Shown piece by piece: positions 1 through 5,861 of a stretch of 7,345 nucleotides of DNA. The stretch's first letter is position 1. Each line of letters opens with the position of its first letter. This stretch comes from Candidatus Micrarchaeia archaeon (GTDB lineage: Archaea > Micrarchaeota > Micrarchaeia > Anstonellales > Bilamarchaeaceae): positions 1 through 7,345 of the forward strand of contig JBAZLI010000051.1 in the NCBI GenBank assembly GCA_041650355.1, read 5' to 3'. The notes below the pieces were generated by a model. That model ran no database searches. It saw only the letters and a program-made list of their open reading frames with translations, and was not told where the DNA came from. Both the position numbers and the translations under genes were made by a program.

Positions 1-31
1 TGCACATCCGCCTTTGCCGATTTCGCACCCC

Positions 32-880
32 TTACCCTCCTTTCCCGCCATCATTTTTCTTCCTTTCCTTTCCCTCCTCTTTCTCGCGCACCCTTATGAA
101 TATTTCCCCGAAGAATTTTTCCTGGAAAATGGAAACCTTCCTGTCCTGGACAAGGTGCAGAAGCGGCAGGAGGGTGGTGATGGTCTCCATGGGCGCCTTG
201 CTGCCCAGTATCCCGCTGAACGTGGCAAGCCCCTCCGAGTCCTTGTGCGAAAGGATGCGCGAATAGACATCCTCCATCTTCCTTTCCATGTTGAATTCCG
301 GAAGCTGGATATTTATCACTTCAGGGATGGCAATCCTCGAAGCCTTCTCCTCCCGCTTTTTCTGCTCGTCAAACACCCTTTCCATGGCCACAAGGAGCTC
401 GTCGAGCGTGACCATCCTCCTTGGCGGCACGCGCGTTTTGAGCTCAAGCACAGGTATCACCGAAGGCTCGCCCTCCTCCTCGACATAGGTCTGCTCCTCG
501 ACCACCTGCGTCTCCTCCTCGAAGCGCAAGGCGTCGCTTTTGAAGCGTATGAGTATCGCCGCTGCAAGTATGAGGTTCGCCGGCACGCGAAGGTCGCGCA
601 TCTCCAGTTTTTTTATCCGCTCAAGGTAGCTTCCGGTGATTTCAACGATGTCTATGTTCCAGGGGTCAAGCTTCCTGGTCGCCACAAGGTCAAGTAGCAT
701 CTCGCGCCAGGTGGGCAGCGCCACTATCTTCTCAAGCTTCATGTCCTCTCCCGACAAGTTGGCGGCCCCCGGGGCTTTCTCCCCATCGTCTATCCTCTCC
801 CCTTCCTCCTCGTAAGCGCGCGCCCTCCGCTTCGGCTCGTCCTCCCCGCTGTAGAAGGAGTCCTTTTCCAGCCGTTCCAT
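32..880 (-). CDS. scpA: Segregation and condensation protein A (ScpA, kleisin subunit of SMC complex)
   Basis: ScpA is the kleisin that bridges the two heads of an SMC dimer in the condensin-like complex that compacts and segregates the chromosome. From the ATG at 880 the protein has 282 residues. After an acidic, low-complexity N-terminus (1-45) comes the typical kleisin N-terminal SMC-binding region, with DPWNIDI at 72-78, then YLERI and a helix ending AAAILIRFKSDAL. A Glu-rich linker follows (about 119-140), then a C-terminal winged-helix region (about 202-264, ending FFGEIFIRV) and a Lys/Glu tail. The start is ambiguous. The ATG at 880 has AGGAGAGG just upstream, while the in-frame ATG at 898 (288 aa) lies where transcription should begin from the TATA box at 921-928. 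The longest open frame starts at 1000 but would run back through the promoter and repeats, so I reject it. No smc or scpB is visible beside it; only 31 bases remain on its downstream side. The family call is firm and the start is uncertain. Confidence 0.9.
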   Translation of the reverse strand: MERLEKDSFYSGEDEPKRRARAYEEEGERIDDGEKAPGAANLSGEDMKLEKIVALPTWREMLLDLVATRKLDPWNIDIVEITGSYLERIKKLEMRDLRVPANLILAAAILIRFKSDALRFEEETQVVEEQTYVEEEGEPSVIPVLELKTRVPPRRMVTLDELLVAMERVFDEQKKREEKASRIAIPEVINIQLPEFNMERKMEDVYSRILSHKDSEGLATFSGILGSKAPMETITTLLPLLHLVQDRKVSIFQEKFFGEIFIRVREKEEGKERKKNDGGKGG

Positions 881-882
881 TT

Positions 883-890
883 CCTCTCCT
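883..890 (-). promoter_or_regulatory. Ribosome binding site of scpA (ATG at 880)
   Basis: On the minus strand AGGAGAGG ends two bases before the ATG at 880; its GGAG core sits five bases upstream. This is the main reason for preferring 880 over the ATG at 898, for which no comparable motif is seen. Confidence 0.5.
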
Positions 891-920
891 GCCGCCATGC
901 CTGAAAATACCGCGCCACCT

Positions 921-928
921 ATTTTATA
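921..928 (-). promoter_or_regulatory. Probable archaeal TATA box for scpA
   Basis: The minus strand reads TATAAAAT here, in otherwise GC-rich DNA, preceded by GGTCAGG, which could serve as a BRE. Its centre is 26-27 bases upstream of base 898, the usual spacing from TATA centre to start site in archaea. Transcription would therefore start on or next to the ATG at 898, giving either a leaderless message from 898 or an 18-base leader in front of the ATG at 880. No start-site data are available. Confidence 0.6.
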
Positions 929-946
929 CCTGACCCCGCCTTCCGG

Positions 947-967
947 CCGCATGCCTTGGCGCATTGC
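947..967. repeat. 21-bp direct repeat, copy 1 (intergenic)
   Basis: This copy is identical to 983-1003; the two start 36 bp apart. The shared core is GCATGCCTTGGCGCATTGC. The unit has imperfect dyad symmetry (ATGCC-TT-GGCgcAT). It lies between two divergent genes, upstream of the scpA TATA box, so it could be a tandem operator. That role is inferred. Confidence 0.7.
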
Positions 968-982
968 CCATGCCCTGCCTTT

Positions 983-1003
983 CCGCATGCCTTGGCGCAT
1001 TGC
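983..1003. repeat. 21-bp direct repeat, copy 2 (intergenic)
   Basis: Second perfect copy of the unit at 947-967. The 15 bases between copies do not repeat. An inverted match of eight bases (ATGCGCCA against TGGCGCAT in the repeat) occurs at 1093-1100, directly after the AT-rich box of the rightward gene. Confidence 0.7.
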
Positions 1004-1082
1004 ACAACCTATCTGGAAGCCATTTTCCAGCCCAGGCTTCTTCCCGCCCCTATCCCTCTTCCCCGCAGGCCCTGAATCGCAA

Positions 1083-1090
1083 TTAAAAAA
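1083..1090 (+). promoter_or_regulatory. Probable TATA box for the rightward block
   Basis: TTAAAAAA is the only strongly AT-rich run upstream of the gene at 1123. Its centre is about 36 bases before the ATG, which predicts a start site near 1110-1113 and a leader of roughly ten bases. It probably drives all three rightward genes, since no other AT-rich box is seen in their short junctions. Confidence 0.45.
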
Positions 1091-1110
1091 CCATGCGCCA
1101 TTAACATTGC

Positions 1111-1114
1111 GGTG
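1111..1114 (+). promoter_or_regulatory. Ribosome binding site (GGTG)
   Basis: GGTG ends eight bases before the ATG at 1123 and matches the CACC of the archaeal 16S rRNA 3' end. It supports the start at 1123. It would be lost if transcription began downstream of 1111, so the leader must be at least about 12 bases for it to act. Confidence 0.4.
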
Positions 1115-1122
1115 CCATTCTT

Positions 1123-1620
1123 ATGGAGAAGGAAAAATCAGTGAGCGAGATAACCGACGAGGCAATTTCCGACGGAGGCTACCTTGCCCAGATATACTTT
1201 GACCTTCACGCAAAAACCGCCGACGATGTGAAGAGCCTCATGGTCGGGTTCATCTCCAAGCTCACCAAGGAGCCCGGCGTCATTTACGCTGTTGGCGAGA
1301 TAGACTCCCCCCTTGAGAAGGGAGGCGTGTTTTCCACATGGGCAGAGGTGAAGCTTCTTGCAAAGGACTTCTCCACGCTCGTTCGGATATCCTCCCAGTA
1401 CTCGCCGATAGGGGTCGAAATCCTCCGCCCGGACAAGGTGTCCCTTTCGCTTGCCGAGGCGCAAGGCGCGCTTCTGGACATTTCGCAGGTAAGCCAGAAC
1501 TTCACGCGCATGATAATGGAGCGCGTCCTGTCAAAGGAGGAGGCGGAGGAGTACAGGCAGAAGATGCTTTCCCGCACCGAGCTTGGCAGGAAGCTCCTCA
1601 AAAAGGAGCAGCAAGCCTAA
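1123..1620 (+). CDS. Conserved hypothetical protein with ferredoxin-like N-terminal region
   Basis: This 165-residue soluble protein is not one I can name. Its pattern of hydrophobic strands and helices reads strand (20-28, YLAQIYFDL), helix (32-49), strand (52-60, GVIYAVGEI), strand (69-78), helix (81-93, DFSTLVRISSQYSP), strand (97-102, GVEILRP). This beta-alpha-beta-beta-alpha-beta order suggests a ferredoxin-like or ACT-like fold. The C-terminal third (108-165) is helical and charged, with LLDISQVSQNFTRMIMERVL followed by KEEAEEYRQKML and a Lys-rich end. There are no cysteines, signal peptide or membrane segments. It is first in a rightward block, 36 bases ahead of the KaiC-like ATPase gene, so co-expression with that ATPase is likely. 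Similar proteins seem familiar from other archaea, but this is memory, not a search. That it is a real gene is likely from its promoter, RBS and codon pattern; its function is unknown. Confidence 0.8.
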   Translation: MEKEKSVSEITDEAISDGGYLAQIYFDLHAKTADDVKSLMVGFISKLTKEPGVIYAVGEIDSPLEKGGVFSTWAEVKLLAKDFSTLVRISSQYSPIGVEILRPDKVSLSLAEAQGALLDISQVSQNFTRMIMERVLSKEEAEEYRQKMLSRTELGRKLLKKEQQA

Positions 1621-1646
1621 AAAGAGAGGATGCGCTATCCTTTTGC

Positions 1647-1651
1647 AGGTG
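1647..1651 (+). promoter_or_regulatory. Ribosome binding site deciding the ATPase start (ATG 1657)
   Basis: AGGTG ends five bases before the ATG at 1657. The alternative ATG at 1630 has GAGAGG directly abutting it with no spacer, so 1657 is the better start. Confidence 0.6.
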
Positions 1652-1656
1652 CGAAA

Positions 1657-2403
1657 ATGGACGTTTCCAAGGTGAAATCCGGGATACCTGGCCTTGACCT
1701 GATGCTTGGCGGCGGCTTTGCGAAAAACAGCGCGGTGGCTGTCGCAGGGGGCACGGGCTCGGGCAGGACCATTTTCATTTCCCAATTCCTGGTCAAGGGA
1801 GCAACCGACTTTTCTGAGCCGGGGCTCTTCCTTTCTTTTGACGAGAGCAAGGAATCCGTGTCCTCCAACCTTGCCGCATTCGGCTGGGACCTGCCTGACC
1901 TTGAGAAGAGGCAGAAGCTCACTTTCATCGAATACCCCCACAACGAACTTTCCGCGTTCGTCGAGCAGGAGTCAGCCCTGAAGGACCTTATCGAGACCCT
2001 CGGCATAAAGCGGGTGGTGATAGACTCCATAACCCCCTATGCGCTCATGTTCACATCCCAGGAAGAGCGCAGGATAGCGACCCTGAAGCTCGTAAACGCG
2101 GTCAAGGGATGGAAAGTCACCGCGCTCATTTCCGCAGAAACGGTCCCTGGTGCCGAGGACATTTTTCCGCACACCCTCTCAGGCGTGGAATCGTTCTGCG
2201 ATGGCTTCATCAACCTGTCGTTCAGGCGCCGCGGCGACCGCAGGGCCCGCGAGATTGAGATAGTGAAGATGCGCGGCTGCCGCCACGAGCACGAGTTCAG
2301 GCCCGCAAGCATAGGCGAGGACGGCTTTGTGGTGGGCGACGGCGATAGGGGGGCAGAAAACAGGCCGCTTCCAAAAAAGAAGAGGGTGGTCCTGGATGGT
2401 TGA
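1657..2403 (+). CDS. KaiC-like RecA-superfamily ATPase with altered Walker A (GSGRT)
   Basis: A 248-residue single-domain protein of the KaiC/RadA-like group of P-loop ATPases, abundant in archaea and mostly of unknown role (signalling or regulation is usually proposed). The family opening SGIPGLDLMLGGGF is at 8-21. The P-loop reads GGTGSGRT, with Arg37 where the family has the nucleotide-binding lysine. LFLSFDES (57-64) corresponds to the usual SFEES, so the first of the two catalytic acids is Asp62 and the second is Glu63. Walker B is VVIDS (120-124). The C-terminal part has the family pattern IEIVKMRGCRHEHEF and ends in a basic tail. Starting at 1630 would add nine residues with a poorer RBS. 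Its 3' end overlaps trpS by 8 bp, so translation is likely coupled. The family call is strong; whether it hydrolyses ATP is doubtful given Arg37. Confidence 0.9.
   Translation: MDVSKVKSGIPGLDLMLGGGFAKNSAVAVAGGTGSGRTIFISQFLVKGATDFSEPGLFLSFDESKESVSSNLAAFGWDLPDLEKRQKLTFIEYPHNELSAFVEQESALKDLIETLGIKRVVIDSITPYALMFTSQEERRIATLKLVNAVKGWKVTALISAETVPGAEDIFPHTLSGVESFCDGFINLSFRRRGDRRAREIEIVKMRGCRHEHEFRPASIGEDGFVVGDGDRGAENRPLPKKKRVVLDG
2385..2389 (+). promoter_or_regulatory. Ribosome binding site of trpS inside the ATPase gene
   Basis: GGTGG ends six bases before the ATG at 2396 and lies within the last codons of the upstream ATPase gene. It fixes the trpS start at 2396 rather than the longer in-frame ATG at 2327, which would sit deep in the ATPase gene. 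Confidence 0.65.
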
Positions 2404-3481
2404 AAAAATAGACCCATGGGCGTCCGAGCAGTCTTTTGACTATTCCAAGCTCTTTGACGAATTCGGGATGTCCTGCATGGATGGCTCCCTGGCCAAGAGG
2501 CTTTCCTTCAGGCTGGCGGAAAGGGGCATACTTTTCGCTCACCGCGACTTGGACCTATGGATAAAAGATGCAGATGAGGGCAGGGAAGTTGCGGTCATGT
2601 CCGGCATCAAGCCCTCGTCCGAGTTCCACCTGGGAAGCAAGCTCACAGCAGAGGAGATAATATTCTTCCAGAAAAGATTCAAGGCAAAGGTGTTCTATGC
2701 GATTGCAGACCTTGAGGCATTCGCCGACAACGGGCTCACGCTGGAACAGACGCACGAGACCGCGGTATCGAATGTCGCCGACCTGCTTGCGCTCGGCCTT
2801 GACGAAAAAAACGCATACGTCTACAAGCAGTCCCAGGAAAGGAGGGTCATGCAGTCAGCATATGTATACTCCCGCCGCGCCACCCCTGCAATGCTTCGCG
2901 CCATATACGGCGAGCGCAACTATTCCCTTTACTTTGCCGCGCTCACGCAGGTGGGGGACATACTCCTTCCGCAGCACAGGGATTTCGGCGGGCCCAAGCG
3001 CGTGATAGTGCCTGTCGGTGTTGACCAGGACCCGCACATCCGCCTCGCGCGAGACATCGCATTCAAGGAAAAGCTCACTCTTCCTGGCGCAACCTACCAT
3101 AAGATAATGCGCAGCCTCAAGGGCGAGTCGAAAATGAGCAAGCGCGACCCAAATTCCACGCTCTCGCTTTCCGATTCCCCCGAAGCCGCGAAAAAGAAGC
3201 TCGCGTCCGTTTTCACAGGCGGCAGGACGACTGCCGATGAGCAGAGGAAAATGGGCGGCGAAATAGAAAAATGCGTGCTTTACGACCTTATGCGCTTCCA
3301 CTTCATCGATGACGAAAAAGAGCTTGCAAAAATGAGCGCAGACTGCACAGGCGGCTCCGTCCTTTGCGGCGAGTGCAAGGCGCGCTACATAACGCGCGCG
3401 CTTGACTGGCTCTCCGCGCACCAGGAGAAGAAAAAGAGGATGCTTCCGAAGGCAAGGAAAATTCTCGAGGATGCCGTTTAG
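2396..3481 (+). CDS. trpS: Tryptophanyl-tRNA synthetase, archaeal type
   Basis: A 361-residue class I aminoacyl-tRNA synthetase that charges tRNA-Trp with tryptophan using ATP in the cytoplasm. The N-terminus has IDPW (5-8), typical of archaeal/eukaryotic TrpRS. The HIGH-type motif is FHLGSK (77-82), with serine in place of the last His. VPVGVDQDPHIRLARDIA (about 204-221) is a TrpRS hallmark, and the KMSKS-type motif is KMSKR at 246-250, followed by DPNS. TrpRS-specific FTGGR (273-277) and EQRKMGG follow. Near the C-terminus C317, C324 and C327 lie in an LCGECK context seen in archaeal TrpRS. The start at 2396 has GGTGG upstream and overlaps the ATPase stop by 8 bp. The stop (TAG) overlaps the opposing gene's stop. 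TyrRS is the nearest alternative, but the DPNS/FTGGR block argues for Trp. Confidence 0.93.
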   Translation: MVEKIDPWASEQSFDYSKLFDEFGMSCMDGSLAKRLSFRLAERGILFAHRDLDLWIKDADEGREVAVMSGIKPSSEFHLGSKLTAEEIIFFQKRFKAKVFYAIADLEAFADNGLTLEQTHETAVSNVADLLALGLDEKNAYVYKQSQERRVMQSAYVYSRRATPAMLRAIYGERNYSLYFAALTQVGDILLPQHRDFGGPKRVIVPVGVDQDPHIRLARDIAFKEKLTLPGATYHKIMRSLKGESKMSKRDPNSTLSLSDSPEAAKKKLASVFTGGRTTADEQRKMGGEIEKCVLYDLMRFHFIDDEKELAKMSADCTGGSVLCGECKARYITRALDWLSAHQEKKKRMLPKARKILEDAV

Positions 3482-4479
3482 CCATCGCACCTGTCCAAAA
3501 CCCGCGCGCGGCAAATCCTCGGGACGAAAGCGCACGCCGTAGCCTGCTCAATCTGCTCGCTTCTATGGAGCACGCGCGCGGAGAAATGCCCGATTGCGCC
3601 GTGCTTCCTGCCTATCTTTTCTATGCCCGCAACCTGCGCCATCACTTTCCCAAGGTCGCTTCCGTCCCTTTTTATCGCAGCCACGATTTCCTCCGAAACC
3701 GCAAACCCCATTCCCGTCCCGTATGTCTCTTCCTTCCCGTCATACGCGCAGCACACGGTGATGTCCATGTGCATTCCAGGATAAAGCGAAAATAGCCCGC
3801 TTTCTATCCCCAGGGAATAATCGCACTTTCCTTTAGCCCTCCTCCAAGCCGCATGCGCGCGGTTTTTCGCCCCGTCAAAAGTTTCCGAGTTGAACGGGTG
3901 CGCGCGCACCCCTGAGCGCTCCTTGTGCCCGGCAACCGCGAATTTTTTGCCAAACACGCGGGAGAGCGCGCGCTTCGCCCCGAGAAGCTTGGTTGGGTTT
4001 TCCGTCCCCGCCTGTACGCGAATGGGGGCTGCCCGCTTCCCCTTCAAGTCGATTTTTCCCAGGTAGATGTCCGTGCAGGAGATTTTCTTCAAATCATCCC
4101 CAAAGGCGAGGGGCACAAAGATTATGCCAAGCGCGGGCAATCCGTTCTTCTTGCGCGCGCGGTTTATCCTTTCAGCCGCCAAGCGCGTTTCCTCCGTGAC
4201 TATTATGGCATTTGCATCTGGAAGCGTGGAGGCAACATCGCTCTCGTGCTCGATTTTCCTGATGGCGGTGCGCGCGGCAAGCGAATTCTTCCTCAGCGCG
4301 CTTTCCAGCCCGGCAAGCCGTTTCGCATAGGGGAAGGAGGGGTATATCTTATGCTTTTTCACATAGGCGTCGGAGGTAAGCCCGATGGTCACCTTGCCGA
4401 ACTTCCTGCATGCTGAAAGCAGCCGCTCATGCCCGGCATGGACATAGGTGAACGTCCCCCCGATTATGCAATGCGACAT
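3478..4479 (-). CDS. coaD: Bifunctional phosphopantetheine adenylyltransferase / DUF84-type inosine-xanthosine triphosphatase
   Basis: A 333-residue fusion. Residues 1-145 are an archaeal-type phosphopantetheine adenylyltransferase, which makes dephospho-CoA from 4'-phosphopantetheine and ATP. GGTFTYVHAGH (7-17) carries the nucleotidyltransferase HxGH motif at His14-His17, VTEET is at 94-98, and KISCTDIYLGKID (132-144) matches the family's ISST-x-I segment with Cys replacing a Ser. Residues 152-333 are a DUF84/YjjX-like NTPase that removes damaged ITP or XTP. Its marks are QAGTENPTK (156-164), SGVRAHPF (189-196), GAKNRA (203-208), LGIESGL (223-229) and HGAIG (293-297). The ATG at 4479 was chosen because MSHCIIGGTF is the natural domain start; upstream frame overlaps the glycosyltransferase gene. 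The RBS is weak (GAGATGGT). It lies 23 bases after the glycosyltransferase gene, probably in the same operon. CGCGCG runs are unusually frequent in this gene. Domain calls are strong; activities are inferred. Confidence 0.9.
   Translation of the reverse strand: MSHCIIGGTFTYVHAGHERLLSACRKFGKVTIGLTSDAYVKKHKIYPSFPYAKRLAGLESALRKNSLAARTAIRKIEHESDVASTLPDANAIIVTEETRLAAERINRARKKNGLPALGIIFVPLAFGDDLKKISCTDIYLGKIDLKGKRAAPIRVQAGTENPTKLLGAKRALSRVFGKKFAVAGHKERSGVRAHPFNSETFDGAKNRAHAAWRRAKGKCDYSLGIESGLFSLYPGMHMDITVCCAYDGKEETYGTGMGFAVSEEIVAAIKRDGSDLGKVMAQVAGIEKIGRKHGAIGHFSARVLHRSEQIEQATACAFVPRICRARVLDRCDG
3896..3911. repeat. 16-bp perfect palindrome within the NTPase domain coding region
   Basis: GGGTGCGCGCGCACCC reads the same on both strands and has an alternating purine-pyrimidine core. 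It encodes part of the SGVRAHPF motif, so it may simply reflect codon choice (GCG, CGC) rather than a site with a function. Confidence 0.4.
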
Positions 4480-4502
4480 AAGACCATCTCGGCCTGCCCG
4501 GA

Positions 4503-5855
4503 TTACCAGTGGTATTTCACTCCGAAAAGCTCGTAGATGTATGCGACCATGAACACAAAGCCCGTGAAAATGGGATAGAGCCAGAGCATGCATATGAGCG
4601 GGAGTATGTGCTTCCTCCCGGGCCTTGTGCCCGATATTTCAAAGCTCTTTACCAGGAAATATGCCCATATGGCAAGCGAGAACATGCCCAAAAGCCATGC
4701 CGATTGGAACATCACCATCCCGTTGCCGGCTCCAGCTACGGTGGCGCTCAGCCCTGCCGAGAAATTGTATGTGAAAGGGGTCAGCCAGTCGAAGAAATTA
4801 CGGCTCAAGGACATGATGGTCCATGCCATGAAAAGCGCCGCGAAAAACCCGCTGCCAAGCGTGGTGGGCAGTATGAATATGCCGAAATCGCCGTATTTCG
4901 GGTTGAAGAAAAGCTCGATGTATTTGAGGACATTCATCACCCCGCCGCGGTACCAGCGGAGCCTTTGGCGGAAGAGCTTGGGGAGCGTGCCCGGCACCTC
5001 GGTGAGCACCATCGTCTCATGGCAGGCGCGTATCTTGTACCCGTGCTTTTGCATGCGAAGGGCAATCTCCATGTCCTCCGTAAGGTTCTGCTCGTCAAAC
5101 CCCCCGAGCTTGTCGAGTATGTCCTTCCTGTAAAGCGCGGTCGGCCCCGGGGTCACGTAAAGGCCGTCTATGCTCGCAATCGTCTTGAAAAAGAACCCGA
5201 ATGAAATCCAGTATTCTATTTCCTGCACGCGCTGGAGCATGGTTTTCGGCTTGTTGACGCATACGAACACCACGACCGATGCGACCTTGTCGTCGCGGTA
5301 GAAATGCCTCGCAGCCTTCTCAAGCACATCCTTTCTTGGATAGGTGTCCGAGTCTATGCAGGCGACCAGCTTTCCCTTCGCGTGCCTTATCGCAAAATTG
5401 AGCGCGGCGGCCTTTCCCCTGTTCTTCTCGTTCCTGAGAATGGATATGCCCCCCATTCCGCAAAGCTTCTCATAAGAGCCGTCGGTCGAGCCGTCATCCA
5501 CCACCAGTATGTCGAACTTGCCCTTGTATTCCATCCTCCTGCAGGCGTCCAGGCACTCGAATATCGTGTCCCCTGTGTTGAACGAGGGCACAATCACCGT
5601 GACGTCCGGCCAGCTTTCCGGGTCAGGGGGCGTCTCCTCCTGCTTCGCCCCTTCCAGCCAAAGGATGAGGTACGAGCAGAATATGAACAGCGAAAGCATG
5701 GTGTATGCTATGAATATTACCTGGTATGAGATTGCAAGGAAGGTGAAGACGCAAAGCGCGAGCACCGCCATGCCGATTATTGCAAGCTCGCGCCGCTCAG
5801 GTATGCGTATGGTGGAGCGGCGGTATTCGTGCTTCTTGTCCAGCAAACGTTTCAC
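4503..5855 (-). CDS. Membrane glycosyltransferase, family 2 (polysaccharide synthase-like)
   Basis: This 450-residue membrane enzyme resembles processive GT2 synthases of the PgaC/IcaA, hyaluronan and cellulose synthase type, which transfer sugars from a nucleotide-sugar at the cytoplasmic face. Two membrane segments lie near 24-46 and 48-68. The GT-A domain follows, with VTVIVPSFN (85-93), VVDDGSTDGS (118-127), the metal-binding DSD (168-170), the catalytic-base TED (259-261) and QRLRW (297-301), equivalent to QxxRW. About three more membrane segments lie near 323-350, 382-403 and 416-441. The start is GTG, six bases after the stop of the thioredoxin-like gene and in the same frame. I see no strong RBS, so coupling to the upstream gene is likely. 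The next Met (29) lies inside the first membrane segment and is unlikely as a start. The sugar and product cannot be told from sequence. Family and fold are secure. Confidence 0.92.
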   Translation of the reverse strand: MKRLLDKKHEYRRSTIRIPERRELAIIGMAVLALCVFTFLAISYQVIFIAYTMLSLFIFCSYLILWLEGAKQEETPPDPESWPDVTVIVPSFNTGDTIFECLDACRRMEYKGKFDILVVDDGSTDGSYEKLCGMGGISILRNEKNRGKAAALNFAIRHAKGKLVACIDSDTYPRKDVLEKAARHFYRDDKVASVVVFVCVNKPKTMLQRVQEIEYWISFGFFFKTIASIDGLYVTPGPTALYRKDILDKLGGFDEQNLTEDMEIALRMQKHGYKIRACHETMVLTEVPGTLPKLFRQRLRWYRGGVMNVLKYIELFFNPKYGDFGIFILPTTLGSGFFAALFMAWTIMSLSRNFFDWLTPFTYNFSAGLSATVAGAGNGMVMFQSAWLLGMFSLAIWAYFLVKSFEISGTRPGRKHILPLICMLWLYPIFTGFVFMVAYIYELFGVKYHW

Positions 5856-5861
5856 CCGCGC

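Noticed and set aside
1..31. Possible start of a further minus-strand gene after scpA (GTG near 28, ATG at 7)
   Set aside because: Fewer than ten codons are visible and no clear RBS is present, so a gene cannot be supported. scpB or smc might lie there but nothing in the window shows it.
14..697. Long open frame opposite scpA, and similar long frames opposite other genes
   Set aside because: These are antisense shadows of GC-rich coding sequence. They lack family motifs and RBS, while the opposite strand encodes recognisable proteins.
881..1000. Upstream extension of the scpA frame to an ATG at 1000, giving a repetitive MRQGMR-rich N-terminus
   Set aside because: It would place the TATA box and the direct repeats inside the gene, and the added sequence is not kleisin-like. 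The repeat of MRQGMR is just the DNA repeat read through.
1004..1080. Pyrimidine-rich intergenic stretch as a possible small RNA or short gene
   Set aside because: I find no stable hairpin, T-run or codon pattern in it. It is best regarded as upstream spacer.
2327..2395. Extension of trpS to the ATG at 2327
   Set aside because: It lies within the ATPase gene, has no RBS, and the ATG at 2396 has GGTGG at good spacing and the family-typical IDPW just after it.
2368..2403. PKKKRV at the ATPase C-terminus, like a nuclear localisation signal
   Set aside because: There is no nucleus in the inferred host. The basic codons coincide with the purine-rich RBS needed by trpS, which explains the run.
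4480..4593. Extension of the PPAT-NTPase gene to 4593
   Set aside because: It would overlap the C-terminal coding region of the glycosyltransferase, and the extra residues do not resemble the start of a PPAT domain.
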